A stretch of 50,056 nt of DNA from an uncultured Woeseiaceae bacterium (GCA_947258565.1 CAMYJB010000018.1:1-50056); one strand, 5' to 3'. Numbered from the stretch's first letter, positions 8,480 through 20,008 are shown. The notes: generated by a model from the letters alone, not told the origin. A program made the numbers and translations.

Positions 8480-10081
8480 CTATTCGGGCCAGCAGGGAGC
8501 GCCCGGTTCGTCGAGGATGACGGTGCGCGGGTTCGCCGCGTCGACGGGCGCGCCGATTGCCCGGCCTTCCGCCTGGGCGTTGATGATGGCGTCCAGCACG
8601 AGGTAAACGAGCTCCGAGCCCGGCCGCGATGCCTCCCGCTCCGGTGGGAACGCATAGCCATCGCCGCCACGATACAGGAAGTCGGGAATCACGACGCCGT
8701 ACTCGCGTCGCTCCTCAATCTCCTGCCAGTCGCCATCGGTTGGTACCTCCAGGCTCACGATACGCTCGCCTTCCGGACGTGACCGGTCGACGCAGACGCG
8801 AAAACCCGATACCTGCGGAAAGTAACCCTTGCTCGGCCCCGTGCCGCGGTAACCCGCCTCCAGCACGGTGCGGAATTCTTCACCTGTCATCATCATGTGG
8901 CGCAGGTATGACGAGAAACCGAACGTCCGGCCGATGTCCTCGAACGTAATGTCGCCCATGATGTAATCGTCTATACGCAGCGTACCGCCGTTGATGAAAG
9001 CAAGGTCCGCCGGCGGCTTGCCGAAAGCACCCCTCATCTGGTCGACAACGAAATTGCCCCAGTTGCTCTCCCGGTTACGTACCGTCACTTCGCGGGAATC
9101 GAGGGGCACGGCGGCCTCACCGACCCGCGCCGTCAGGAACGGGAAACGCTCGAGCAGCCGGCTGCGCCATTTATCGTCCAGCTTTGCATAGTCCGCGTCC
9201 GGGATGATCGACTCGTTGACATCGATCATCTGCGTATCGATCACAGGCGTGCCGTCCGCTTCGAACGCCACGTCGATACGCCAGATGCTGCGGGCGTTCG
9301 ATGCGCCCTTCATGACGGCGGCCCTGTCCTCGCGCAGCTCGCTGAATTCGGGCTCGTGTTCGTGCCCGCCGACGATGAACATGAACTGCGGATACTGCGC
9401 GCGGAGCGCGGCGATCTCGAGGTCCGTCCAGAGATGCAGATGGGTAAGGCCGATTATTAGCTCGGCGCCTGCCGCATCCAGCGCCGCGATGACACGCTGG
9501 GCGTGCCGGAGATAGTCGGGTTCGGTCGGTAAGTAGTCGCGGTCGTTGCCGCCTTCGTTTGCGTGCAGCAGCAAGGCGAAAACCCCGACCTTGCGCCCAT
9601 CCACCTCGAAGATGAATTGTTCGTGCAGCGCGCGATCAACCTCTTCAACGCCGGTCGCAAAACGGTAGTTGTCGCCGAGCCAGTCGAAATCCGACGCCTT
9701 CACGGCATCGATGAGGTGATCCGGCGTGCGTGGATCGAATTCGTGGTTGCCGGCGACGACATACATCGGCGCTACGGCATCCATGAAGTTGAACGCATCG
9801 ACGATCTGCATGCCTTGCCAGAGCTGGCTCTCGAGCGACGGATACAGGAAGTCGCCGCCATGCAGGATACGCACGTCGCGACCCTCGGCCTGCAGCTCCC
9901 GGATCAGCGTGACTACGCGGCCGAAGCCGCCTGCGTTGCCGTCCTCGACAGCCCCGACGCGGTAGGTATCGTTCAGGTGTATGAACGTGATGCCGGAAGC
10001 CTGTGTCGGTTCCTGCGGTGTGGCGCTGCATGCAACAACGAAAAGCGTGCATACCGCGACGAGCAAGGTTCTTCGAATCAT
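8480..10081 (-). CDS. Lipoprotein 5'-nucleotidase / metallophosphatase (UshA-like)
   Basis: Predicted to dephosphorylate nucleotides (possibly also UDP-sugars or cyclic nucleotides) in the periplasm or at the cell surface. The 533-residue protein has a lipoprotein signal with the lipobox VVAC (cysteine 18). The N-terminal calcineurin-like metallophosphatase domain (about 30-300) shows HLNDTY, HGGDFL, GNHEFD, GLTHLHLW and GGHEHE. The C-terminal 5'-nucleotidase domain (about 320-500) has NWGNFVVDQMR, INGGTLRID and a late YRGGDGYAFP substrate segment. The first metal motif is ND-T-Y, not the usual ND-x-H, a variant also seen in other members of the superfamily. It is divergent from the acid phosphatase at 10172. 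Together they would produce nucleosides for the transporters downstream. Confidence 0.92.
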   Translation of the reverse strand: MIRRTLLVAVCTLFVVACSATPQEPTQASGITFIHLNDTYRVGAVEDGNAGGFGRVVTLIRELQAEGRDVRILHGGDFLYPSLESQLWQGMQIVDAFNFMDAVAPMYVVAGNHEFDPRTPDHLIDAVKASDFDWLGDNYRFATGVEEVDRALHEQFIFEVDGRKVGVFALLLHANEGGNDRDYLPTEPDYLRHAQRVIAALDAAGAELIIGLTHLHLWTDLEIAALRAQYPQFMFIVGGHEHEPEFSELREDRAAVMKGASNARSIWRIDVAFEADGTPVIDTQMIDVNESIIPDADYAKLDDKWRSRLLERFPFLTARVGEAAVPLDSREVTVRNRESNWGNFVVDQMRGAFGKPPADLAFINGGTLRIDDYIMGDITFEDIGRTFGFSSYLRHMMMTGEEFRTVLEAGYRGTGPSKGYFPQVSGFRVCVDRSRPEGERIVSLEVPTDGDWQEIEERREYGVVIPDFLYRGGDGYAFPPEREASRPGSELVYLVLDAIINAQAEGRAIGAPVDAANPRTVILDEPGAPCWPE

Positions 10082-10159
10082 GGAGGTGCCCTGTCTCTCG
10101 GTGTCCGGGAATTCTGCCTAACAGCTGCCGCCATTGCGATTGTGGAATTTACGGGCTGC

Positions 10160-10174
10160 TACAATCCGCGCATG
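10160..10174 (+). promoter_or_regulatory. Extended -10 promoter candidate abutting the acid phosphatase start
   Basis: TGC immediately before TACAAT (10160-10165) forms an extended -10. The expected transcription start, six to seven bases after it, coincides with the ATG at 10172, and no Shine-Dalgarno sequence precedes that ATG. This suggests a leaderless mRNA. No well-spaced -35 is visible. Confidence 0.35.
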
Positions 10175-10972
10175 AGTAACCGATACTATTTCCTCTCCTC
10201 GATAGTGTTACTGTCGGCATGCGCCACCGAGCCGCCCGCGCCGGACCCGATGCGTGACGGCGGCCTGCTGTGGGTCAAGCATTCCGCCGAGTACCGCGCC
10301 ATTACCGAGCAGGTCTACGCCAAGGCAACTCTCGACCTGCCGCGGTTCATCGAAGACACATCGTGGAGCGTGATCCCCGGGCAGGAGGATGCCGCTCACC
10401 TGCCGGTTGCCGTCATCCTCGATGTCGACGAAACCGTGGTCAGCAACATCGACTTCCAGATGACGTTCGAGCGCCCGTTCGAGAACTGGAAGCTGGACGA
10501 GTGGACCCGCAGCACCGACGCGACGCCGGTCCATGGCGTCAGGGAATTCGTCGAAGCGGCACGTGGTGCAGGCGTGACCGTGTTCTTCGTTACCAACCGT
10601 CCCTGCGAAGCCGTCGAAGGCATGTCCGATCCCTGCCCGCAGCGGCAAGCGACAATCGATGATATCGGCGAAGTCGGCATCGTGACGGATGCGGACCACG
10701 TGTTCCTCTCGGAAGAGCGCGGCTGGAACCGCGAGAAGTCCACGCGCCGCAGTTACATCGCGCAGACGCACAGGGTGATCATGCTGATCGGCGACGATCT
10801 CGGCGATTTCCTGCCCTGCGTACGCCGCAAACCGTATGTGCCGTGCACGAACACTGCGACGGCAGCCGACCGAATGGCGATGGTGGAAAAGAACACCCAT
10901 CTCTGGGGCAACGGCTGGTACATACTGCCAAACCCGATGCACGGTTCCTGGACGTCGGCCATCCCGCGCTGA
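10172..10972 (+). CDS. HAD-superfamily acid phosphatase lipoprotein, e(P4)/class B-C type
   Basis: Predicted lipid-anchored 5'-nucleotide phosphatase. The 266-residue protein starts at the ATG at 10172, giving a short lipoprotein signal with LLSAC (cysteine 17). The HAD motifs are in order: VILDVDETVVSN with nucleophile Asp84 and Asp86; the VFFVTNR motif II threonine; the WNREKSTRR lysine; and LIGDDLGDF with the metal-binding aspartates. This matches the lipoprotein e(P4)-like acid phosphatase group, whose known members release nucleosides from NMN and other mononucleotides at the outer membrane. It diverges from the 5'-nucleotidase gene and precedes the pyrimidine operon, so it could supply nucleosides for uptake. 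An upstream extension of the frame to 9563 runs antisense through the nucleotidase and has no signal peptide, so I rejected it. Confidence 0.92.
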   Translation: MSNRYYFLSSIVLLSACATEPPAPDPMRDGGLLWVKHSAEYRAITEQVYAKATLDLPRFIEDTSWSVIPGQEDAAHLPVAVILDVDETVVSNIDFQMTFERPFENWKLDEWTRSTDATPVHGVREFVEAARGAGVTVFFVTNRPCEAVEGMSDPCPQRQATIDDIGEVGIVTDADHVFLSEERGWNREKSTRRSYIAQTHRVIMLIGDDLGDFLPCVRRKPYVPCTNTATAADRMAMVEKNTHLWGNGWYILPNPMHGSWTSAIPR

Positions 10973-11030
10973 CGGTGTTTTTTGCGCCCCAAAAGGCGTA
11001 TGCTGTATCGGCTTAAAGCCCGGTAACACG

Positions 11031-11060
11031 TTGAAAAGAAAAAGAACTAACGGTTATAAG
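11031..11060 (+). promoter_or_regulatory. Sigma70-like promoter of the pyrimidine degradation operon
   Basis: TTGAAA (11031-11036), an 18-bp spacer and TATAAG (11055-11060) match the -35/-10 consensus at five of six positions each. It lies 35 bp before the first gene of the operon, whose ATG is preceded by an AGCGAGG Shine-Dalgarno-like site. Confidence 0.55.
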
Positions 11061-11095
11061 CCGAACCGGGCCGCTACCTGACAGCGAGGTTTCTC

Positions 11096-11974
11096 ATGGC
11101 CAAAGTGAAGTGCGGTCTGATCCAGATGGGTCTCAAGGGCGACGGTTCGATGGAGCCTCTCGCGATTCGCGATCAAATGATCGAGGCGCATATTCCGTTC
11201 ATCGAGGACGCCGCCAGCCAGGGCGTGCAGGTGCTGTGCTTCCAGGAAGTATTCACGCAGCCGTACTTCTGCCCCAGCCAGGACAGGAAATGGTATGCGG
11301 CCGCCGAGAAAGTGCCCGACGGCCACACGACGAAGCTCATGCAGGAGTATGCGAAGAAGCACAATATGGCCATCGTCGTTCCCGTTTACGAAGAACACAT
11401 GACCGGCGTGTACTACAACACCGCGGCCGTGATCGATGCCGACGGCACGTTCCTCGGCAAGTACCGCAAGACGCACATTCCGCAGGTCGATCCGGGCTTC
11501 TACGAGAAATTTTTCTTCAAGCCGGGCGATTCGGGTTATCCGGTATTCGATACGGCCTACCTGAAGCTCGGCGTATACATTTGCTACGACCGTCACTTTC
11601 CCGAAGGCTGGCGCGCGCTCGCGCTGAACGGCGCCGAGTACATCGTCAACCCGTCGGCGACGGTGGCGGGCCTCAGCAAGTATCTCTGGGAACTGGAGCA
11701 GCCGGCCTCAGCAGCGGCCAACGGCGTCTTCATCGGCGCGATCAACCGGGTAGGCACCGAGGAGCCCTGGGCCACCACCATGAACATGGGCGAATTCTAC
11801 GGCTCGAGCTACATCGTCAATCCGCGCGGCGCCATCGAGGCACAGGCGAGCTACGACAAGGACGAGCTGCTCGTTCACGAGATCGATCTCGATATGGTGC
11901 GGGAAGTCCGCGACCAGTGGCAGTTCTTCCGGGACCGCCGCCCTGAAACGTACTGGCCGCTCACCGAAGACTAG
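11096..11974 (+). CDS. Nitrilase-family amidohydrolase, probable beta-ureidopropionase
   Basis: Probably hydrolyses N-carbamoyl-beta-alanine (or N-carbamoyl-beta-aminoisobutyrate) to the beta-amino acid, CO2 and ammonia, the last step of reductive pyrimidine breakdown. The 292-residue carbon-nitrogen hydrolase has the full Glu-Lys-Cys triad: Glu51 in CFQEVF, Lys125 in YRKTHIP and Cys163 in YICYDRHFPEG. The RKTHIPQ and NPSATV stretches are like N-carbamoylputrescine amidase and beta-ureidopropionase. The operon, with dihydropyrimidinase and PreTA, favours the ureidopropionase reading over carbamoylputrescine. It is the first gene of the operon, 3 bp before the permease. Confidence 0.92.
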   Translation: MAKVKCGLIQMGLKGDGSMEPLAIRDQMIEAHIPFIEDAASQGVQVLCFQEVFTQPYFCPSQDRKWYAAAEKVPDGHTTKLMQEYAKKHNMAIVVPVYEEHMTGVYYNTAAVIDADGTFLGKYRKTHIPQVDPGFYEKFFFKPGDSGYPVFDTAYLKLGVYICYDRHFPEGWRALALNGAEYIVNPSATVAGLSKYLWELEQPASAAANGVFIGAINRVGTEEPWATTMNMGEFYGSSYIVNPRGAIEAQASYDKDELLVHEIDLDMVREVRDQWQFFRDRRPETYWPLTED

Positions 11975-11977
11975 GGC

Positions 11978-14892
<2,915 letters not shown>

Positions 14893-14899
14893 GACGAGC

Positions 14900-16246
14900 A
14901 TGCCTGACATTCGCCCAAATCGCCTCAGTCGCGAAGAAATCGCAAGCAATTTCAGTGATTTGCACCCACCGCTGTCGCGCTCGGAAGCCCTCGTGGAAGC
15001 CGACCGCTGCTACTTTTGTTTTGACGCACCCTGCACGACGGCCTGCCCGACCGGCATCGACATCCCGGGATTCATCCAGAAGATACGCAGCGGCAACCTG
15101 CGAGGCTCGGCTCACACGATCCTGAGCGAGAACATCATGGGCGGCATGTGTGCACGCGTCTGTCCCACCGAGGTGCTGTGCGAAGACGCCTGTGTGCGCA
15201 ATTCGCACGAGGAAAAGCCGGTCGAGATCGGCCTGCTGCAGCGCTACGCCACCGATCCCGTCCTCGACGACACGATGCAATTGTTCTCGCGAGCGGCAGC
15301 CAGTGGACGCCGGGTTGCGGTGGTGGGCGGCGGGCCTGCCGGACTGTCCTGCGCGCACCGCCTGGCCGCGTTGGGACACACGGTTACGCTGTTCGACCGC
15401 GACATGAAGCTTGGGGGGCTGAACGAATACGGCATCGCCGCCTACAAAACCGTCGACGACTTCGCGCAGCGCGAAGTCGAGTACATCCTGTCGATCGGCG
15501 GCATCGAGGTGCGGAATGGCGTTACGCTCGGTGAAGATATTTCCGTCACGCAACTCAGGGACGAGTACGACTCGGTGTTCCTCGGCGTCGGCCTCTCCGG
15601 CGTGAACTGGCTCGGTATCGAAGGTGAAGAATTGCCCGGCGTCGAAAATGCGGTCGAGTACATCGCCGATTTGCGCCAGGCCAGCGACAAGGGGGACCTG
15701 CCGGTTGGGCGACGCGTTGTCGTCATAGGCGGCGGCATGACGGCGATCGACGTCGCGGTGCAGTCGAAACGCCTGGGAGCGGAGCAGGTCGACATCGTCT
15801 ACCGCCGCGGCATCGACCAGATGGGCGCCAGTGACTTCGAAAAGAATCTTGCCAAGACCAGTGGCGTCACGATCCACCCATTGGCCCGGCCCTTGAAGAT
15901 TCTCGGGCCCGGGCACGCGAGCGGCGTACTGTTCGAGAGAACCGCGCTTGACGACAATGGCTCGATCGCGGACACCGGCGAGACGTTCACGCTCGACGCC
16001 GACGTCGTGTTCAAGGCGATCGGGCAGCAGCTTCGGGACGGCGTACTCGATGACGGCTCGATCAAGATGAAGTCCGGCAAGATCGTGGTCGACGGGAACC
16101 AGTCGACGTCGCTTGCCGGGGTGTGGGCCGGCGGCGACTGCGTACTCGGCGGCGACGACCTGACGGTGACGGCCGTGCAGCACGGCAAGGTGGCGGCGAT
16201 TGCGATCGACCGCTACTTGCGCACAAGGGAGGAAGGCTATGGCTGA
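14900..16246 (+). CDS. preT: NAD-dependent dihydropyrimidine dehydrogenase, subunit PreT
   Basis: FAD/Fe-S subunit that passes electrons between NAD(H) and PreA for reduction of uracil or thymine. The 448-residue protein begins with a cysteine-rich Fe-S domain (CYFCFDAPC, TACPTGIDIPGF, CARVCPTE, CEDACVR). An FAD site follows at about residue 140 (VVGGGPAGLSCA), then an NAD site near 275 (VVIGGGMTAIDVA) and the C-terminal WAGGDC motif. The order and length match E. coli PreT and the N-terminal part of mammalian dihydropyrimidine dehydrogenase. It overlaps preA by 8 bp, as expected for subunits of one complex. Confidence 0.96.
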   Translation: MPDIRPNRLSREEIASNFSDLHPPLSRSEALVEADRCYFCFDAPCTTACPTGIDIPGFIQKIRSGNLRGSAHTILSENIMGGMCARVCPTEVLCEDACVRNSHEEKPVEIGLLQRYATDPVLDDTMQLFSRAAASGRRVAVVGGGPAGLSCAHRLAALGHTVTLFDRDMKLGGLNEYGIAAYKTVDDFAQREVEYILSIGGIEVRNGVTLGEDISVTQLRDEYDSVFLGVGLSGVNWLGIEGEELPGVENAVEYIADLRQASDKGDLPVGRRVVVIGGGMTAIDVAVQSKRLGAEQVDIVYRRGIDQMGASDFEKNLAKTSGVTIHPLARPLKILGPGHASGVLFERTALDDNGSIADTGETFTLDADVVFKAIGQQLRDGVLDDGSIKMKSGKIVVDGNQSTSLAGVWAGGDCVLGGDDLTVTAVQHGKVAAIAIDRYLRTREEGYG

Positions 16247-17540
16247 CCTGGCGTCGGAATTCCTCGGCATTCGCTCGCCGAACCCGTTCTGGCTCGCATC
16301 GGCACCGCCGACGGACAAAGCCTACAACGTCAACCGTGCTTTTGAAGCGGGCTGGGGGGGCGCGGTATGGAAAACGCTCGGCGAAGATCCGCCGATCGTG
16401 AACGTGAGCGGCCCGCGCTACAGCGCCATCCACAGCAATGACCGCCGCGTGATCGGTTTCAACAACATCGAGCTGATCACCGACCGGCCGCTACGGACCA
16501 ATCTCGATGAGATCAGGCAGATCAAGCGCGACTGGCCGGACCGGGCACTCGTGGTATCGGTGATGTTTCCGATGAACGAACAGGTCTGGGCGAAGTACGT
16601 ACCCATGATCGAGGACACGGGCGCCGACGGGATCGAGCTCAATTTCGGCTGCCCGCACGGCATGTCGGAGCGCGGCATGGGCTCCGCCGTGGGCCAGGTG
16701 CCGGAGTACATCCGGATGGCGACCGAGTGGGCCAAGGCGGCAGCGAGCGTGCCCGTCATCGTGAAGCTGACCCCCAATGTCGCCAATATCCTGCCGCCTG
16801 CGAAAGCGGCGAAAGACGGCGGCGCCGACGCGGTGTCACTCATCAACACGATCAATTCGATCATGCGCGTCGATTACGACACGCTGACGATGTATCCGAC
16901 GACCGACGGCATGGGGACGCATGGCGGCTATTGCGGTGAAGCCGTGAAGCCGATCGCCCTCAATATGGTCGCCGAGATCGCGCGCACGGCGGAGACGAAG
17001 GACTTGCCGATCTCCGGCATCGGCGGGATTAGCGACTGGCGCGATGCTGTCGACTTCCTGGCGCTCGGCGCCAGCAACGTGCAGGTATGCACGGCCGCCA
17101 TGGTCTACGGTTTCAAGATCATCGACGACCTGACCGACGGCCTTGGCAATTTTCTCGATGACAAGGGCATGAGTTCGGTCCAAGGACTCGTCGGCCGCGC
17201 CGTGCCCAGCGTGACCGACTGGCAGTACCTGAATCTCAACTATGTCGAGAAGGCCGTCATCGACCAGGACCTCTGCATCAAGTGCGGCCGCTGCCACATC
17301 GTCTGCGAAGACACCTCGCACCAGGCCATAACGCACACCGTCAACGGCCAGCGGCGTTTCGAAGTCATCGACGAGGAGTGCGTCGGCTGTAATCTGTGCG
17401 TCAGTGTCTGCCCGATCGACGACTGCATCACGATGCGCCGTCTCAGCGACGGTTATGATCCGCGCACCGGTCAGCGCATCTCGGATGAGAAAGCGGACTG
17501 GACGACGCACCCCAATAACCCGATGCGCAAGCCATCATAG
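16239..17540 (+). CDS. preA: NAD-dependent dihydropyrimidine dehydrogenase, subunit PreA
   Basis: Catalytic FMN subunit that reduces uracil/thymine to the dihydro forms. The 433-residue protein has a dihydroorotate-dehydrogenase-like TIM barrel (about 1-310) with NPFWLASAPPTDK, GIELNFGCPHG, IVKLTPNV and a GIGGISDW phosphate loop. A C-terminal ferredoxin-like domain follows, with two 4Fe-4S motifs, CIKCGRCHIVC and CVGCNLCVSVCP. The start at 16239 is preceded by GGGAGGAAGG, and the longer upstream frame has no ribosome-binding site. It pairs with preT. Confidence 0.96.
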   Translation: MADLASEFLGIRSPNPFWLASAPPTDKAYNVNRAFEAGWGGAVWKTLGEDPPIVNVSGPRYSAIHSNDRRVIGFNNIELITDRPLRTNLDEIRQIKRDWPDRALVVSVMFPMNEQVWAKYVPMIEDTGADGIELNFGCPHGMSERGMGSAVGQVPEYIRMATEWAKAAASVPVIVKLTPNVANILPPAKAAKDGGADAVSLINTINSIMRVDYDTLTMYPTTDGMGTHGGYCGEAVKPIALNMVAEIARTAETKDLPISGIGGISDWRDAVDFLALGASNVQVCTAAMVYGFKIIDDLTDGLGNFLDDKGMSSVQGLVGRAVPSVTDWQYLNLNYVEKAVIDQDLCIKCGRCHIVCEDTSHQAITHTVNGQRRFEVIDEECVGCNLCVSVCPIDDCITMRRLSDGYDPRTGQRISDEKADWTTHPNNPMRKPS

Positions 17541-17554
17541 CGGGGGAACACAGA

Positions 17555-17944
17555 TTGGACGAACAGGACCTGATCGACGCGGCGCTCGCCGTCAGGCAAA
17601 ACGCCTACGCCAGGTATTCGAATTACAGTGTGGGTGCGGCCCTTCTCGATGACAAAGGGAAGCTGTACGTGGGCTGTAATGTCGAAAATGCCGCCTATCC
17701 GGAAGGTACCTGCGCGGAAGCCAATGCCATCGCCGCCATGATCGCTGATGGTGGGGAGACGATTCACACGATCGTGATCGTCGGCGGGCACGACGATATA
17801 GAGGACTGCACGCCCTGCGGCGGCTGCCGGCAGAAGATTACCGAATTCGCGAGCCCGGAAACCAGGGTCGTCCTGTTACGGCCCGGCGGCCATACGCGCA
17901 CGTTCCCGATCGACGACCTGCTCCCCCGCTCGTTCCACCTGTAG
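17555..17944 (+). CDS. cdd: Cytidine deaminase
   Basis: Converts cytidine/deoxycytidine to uridine/deoxyuridine, feeding cytosine nucleosides into the uracil branch. The 129-residue protein is of the small homotetrameric type. The zinc site and catalytic glutamate are in GTCAEANAI (Cys53, Glu55) and PCGGCRQ (Cys88, Cys91), and substrate contacts are in YSNYSVGAAL and CNVENAAYP. The start is TTG at 17555, with the Shine-Dalgarno GGGGGAA 6-7 bp upstream. It is the last gene of the pyrimidine operon, 14 bp after preA, and is convergent with the small protein gene at 17961. Confidence 0.96.
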   Translation: MDEQDLIDAALAVRQNAYARYSNYSVGAALLDDKGKLYVGCNVENAAYPEGTCAEANAIAAMIADGGETIHTIVIVGGHDDIEDCTPCGGCRQKITEFASPETRVVLLRPGGHTRTFPIDDLLPRSFHL

Positions 17945-17964
17945 GGCCGCGCCACCGCGGCTAC
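17941..17964. terminator. Short hairpin between convergent cdd and small-protein genes
   Basis: GCCGCG (17946-17951), CCAC loop and CGCGGC (17956-17961), extended by GTA/TAC, lie across the cdd stop and the stop of the opposing gene. There is no T-run, so it is at best a weak bidirectional terminator. Confidence 0.3.
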
Positions 17965-18146
17965 GCAGCGTCGAACCTGGCCCTGTTCTCGGCCATCCAG
18001 CGCTCCATTTCTTCCTTCGTATGGCTGGGATCGTTCATGACGTCGGCGTGGGCTTCCATGTAATGAGGCCGCAGCGCGGCCATCCATTCCTCGAAGGTCT
18101 CACCGTCTGCCGTTACGTCGCACAGATCACACTTAAGTGTTTTCAT
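17961..18146 (-). CDS. Small C2H2-like putative zinc-binding protein
   Basis: A 61-residue protein of no named family that I recognise. It has Cys6-x2-Cys9 and His28-x4-His33, the spacing of a single treble-clef or C2H2-like zinc finger, followed by a charged helix rich in Glu, Arg and Met. A Shine-Dalgarno AGGAG lies about 10 bp before the ATG, and the frame ends exactly where the opposing cdd unit ends, so the gene looks real. It is alone on its strand next to ribokinase (60-bp gap) and might follow it in the same transcript. A regulatory or nucleic-acid-binding role is possible, but nothing shows it. Confidence 0.75.
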   Translation of the reverse strand: MKTLKCDLCDVTADGETFEEWMAALRPHYMEAHADVMNDPSHTKEEMERWMAENRARFDAA

Positions 18147-18206
18147 TGCAGTTTTTCTCCTGTTTCTATTGATTGCAGCAGGGCGATCGCGGCTCCGGAA
18201 TCGCTC

Positions 18207-19055
18207 CTACTGACGAAGCAGCCTTTGCACCTCCTCTCGCGCAGGCAGCGATGGCTGTGCGCCGGCACGGGTCGCAGCCACTGCGCCCGCTGCGCAGGCA
18301 AACCGCAACGCTTCCGCCGGTTCCTGGCCCTCGACCAGCGCAACGGTCAGAGCGGCGGTGAACGCGTCACCGGCACCAACCGTGTCGACAGCCTTGACCG
18401 CGGGCGGCTCCGCTTCCGCAACCAGCGCGCCGCCCTGTCTCAGTGAAGCGCCTCGCGAACCGTACGTGGTCGCAACGAGACCATCGCAGGCCTCGAGGGT
18501 ATCACCGAACCAGGCCGCCTCGGTTTCGTTGACGATGACAAGATCGGCGCGTTGCAGAACCGTGGCATCGACCTCCTTCGCGGGCGCGAGATTGGCGCAG
18601 AAAAATCCCCGAAACCGGGAAGCTGCCTGCACGATCACGTCGGCAGGAATCTCGAGCTGGCAGATCAAGGCGTCGGCCGATCCGGGTATCAGTGCGCCCG
18701 GATCCATGGCCGCATTGGCGCCCGGTGCAACCACGATCTGGTTCTCACCGGACGGCGCCACGCAGATCAGCGCTATCCCGGTCGGGCTGCCGGGCAACAC
18801 CTGGAGATGCGAGAGGTCCACCCCGTCCGCGCGCAGCAATGCCAGTGCCTCGGCTGCAGCGGAGTCTTCGCCGACGCAGGCGACAAGTTGCACATCGGCA
18901 CCGAGGCGGCGTGCAGCAAGCGCCTGGTTCGCGCCTTTGCCGCCCGGGAAGCGGCTCAGCGTAGCGCCGGTAATCGTCTCGCCGGGCTCTGGCAACCGCC
19001 CGACCGCGGCGGACAGGTCGAGATTTACGGAACCGACTACGACAATCTCCACCAC
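18207..19055 (-). CDS. rbsK: Ribokinase (PfkB family)
   Basis: Phosphorylates ribose released by the nucleoside hydrolase to ribose-5-phosphate. About 282 residues long. PfkB signatures are GSVNLDLS at the N-terminus, PGGKGANQALAARRLG in the substrate/lid region, and DTVGAGDAF with the catalytic aspartate and anion hole. The GTG at 19055 is preceded by GGAG; a TTG at 19067 is also in frame but would overlap the upstream gene further. It lies directly after the nucleoside hydrolase, which makes a ribose substrate the natural reading; other PfkB sugar or nucleoside kinases cannot be excluded by motif alone. Confidence 0.9.
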   Translation of the reverse strand: MVEIVVVGSVNLDLSAAVGRLPEPGETITGATLSRFPGGKGANQALAARRLGADVQLVACVGEDSAAAEALALLRADGVDLSHLQVLPGSPTGIALICVAPSGENQIVVAPGANAAMDPGALIPGSADALICQLEIPADVIVQAASRFRGFFCANLAPAKEVDATVLQRADLVIVNETEAAWFGDTLEACDGLVATTYGSRGASLRQGGALVAEAEPPAVKAVDTVGAGDAFTAALTVALVEGQEPAEALRFACAAGAVAATRAGAQPSLPAREEVQRLLRQ

Positions 19056-19056
19056 G

Positions 19057-20004
19057 TCAGTCTCCAAAGCGCGCGAGTCTCTCGGTCAGCAGGTCGTAGA
19101 ATCCGTCCGCGTCGACCGAGTGAATCCAGTTGACGTTGTGCGGTCGATCCGTGACGTGCCAGAAATCGATCGCGGTATGACCCATCGTCAGTTCGGATCG
19201 CGTCTCGACGGACAGGTTGCAGACCTTGCCATCGAACAGTCCCGGTGCCAGCAGCCAGGCAATCGTGCAGGGATCGTGCAGCGGCGCGCCCTCAACGCCG
19301 TATTTCTTCGAATCGTGGCGTTCGAAGAATCCGAGCATGCCGGCCGTCGCCTCCGCCACCGGGTTACCCAGCTCCCTGATGCGCTCGACACGGGCGCGCG
19401 TGGACAGGACCTGGTGCGTGACGTCGAGCCCCATCGAGGTTATCGGGCGCCCGCAACCGAACACGATGTTTGCCGCATGCGGATCGACCAGGATATTGAA
19501 TTCGGCCGACGGCGAGTAGTTGCCGCCTTCGCGCATCGCGCCACCCATGATGACGAGCTGCCGGATCTTCGGCAGTACATCGGGCGCCCGGTCGATCACC
19601 GTGCCGATGTTGGTCAGCGGCCCGGTAGGCACCAGCGTCACCGAGCCGTCGTCCGCCGCGCGCAGGGTCTCGACGATGAAGTCGACGGCGTGCTCCTCCT
19701 GCAATGCTGTGTCGGGTTCGGCAATATCGACGCCGTCGATGCCGGTCGTGCCATGCACCTTCTCGGCCGTGAGCAGCTCGCGGACCATGGGCCGGTCGCA
19801 GCCGGCGAAAACGGGGATGTCGCGATGCCCGGCGATATCGCACATGAGGCGCACGTTGCGTTGCGTCAGTGCGAGCGGAACGTTGCCCGCCACCGCAGTG
19901 ATGCCGAGTATCTCGAGTTCCTCCGGCGATGCCATCGCCAGGAACAACGCGACCGCATCGTCCTGGCCGGGATCGCAGTCGATGATGATGCGCTGCCTCG
20001 ACAT
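19057..20004 (-). CDS. Inosine-uridine-preferring nucleoside hydrolase
   Basis: Hydrolyses ribonucleosides to free base and ribose. The 315-residue protein has the Ca2+-binding IIDCDPGQDDA motif at the N-terminus (Asp9, Asp11, Asp15, Asp16), NVPLALTQRN, GPLTNIG, VIMGGAM with the ribose-binding residues, EFNILVDPHAA, and a late HDPCTIAWLL with the catalytic-site His-Asp. It resembles RihA/RihB (pyrimidine-preferring), but purine specificity is not excluded. It sits 4 bp after the transporter gene and just before ribokinase: import, split and phosphorylate in one operon. Confidence 0.95.
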   Translation of the reverse strand: MSRQRIIIDCDPGQDDAVALFLAMASPEELEILGITAVAGNVPLALTQRNVRLMCDIAGHRDIPVFAGCDRPMVRELLTAEKVHGTTGIDGVDIAEPDTALQEEHAVDFIVETLRAADDGSVTLVPTGPLTNIGTVIDRAPDVLPKIRQLVIMGGAMREGGNYSPSAEFNILVDPHAANIVFGCGRPITSMGLDVTHQVLSTRARVERIRELGNPVAEATAGMLGFFERHDSKKYGVEGAPLHDPCTIAWLLAPGLFDGKVCNLSVETRSELTMGHTAIDFWHVTDRPHNVNWIHSVDADGFYDLLTERLARFGD

Positions 20005-20008
20005 GGAA

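Noticed and set aside
9563..10171. N-terminal extension of the acid phosphatase frame
   Set aside because: The extension runs antisense through the 5'-nucleotidase and hides a good lipoprotein signal that starts at 10172.
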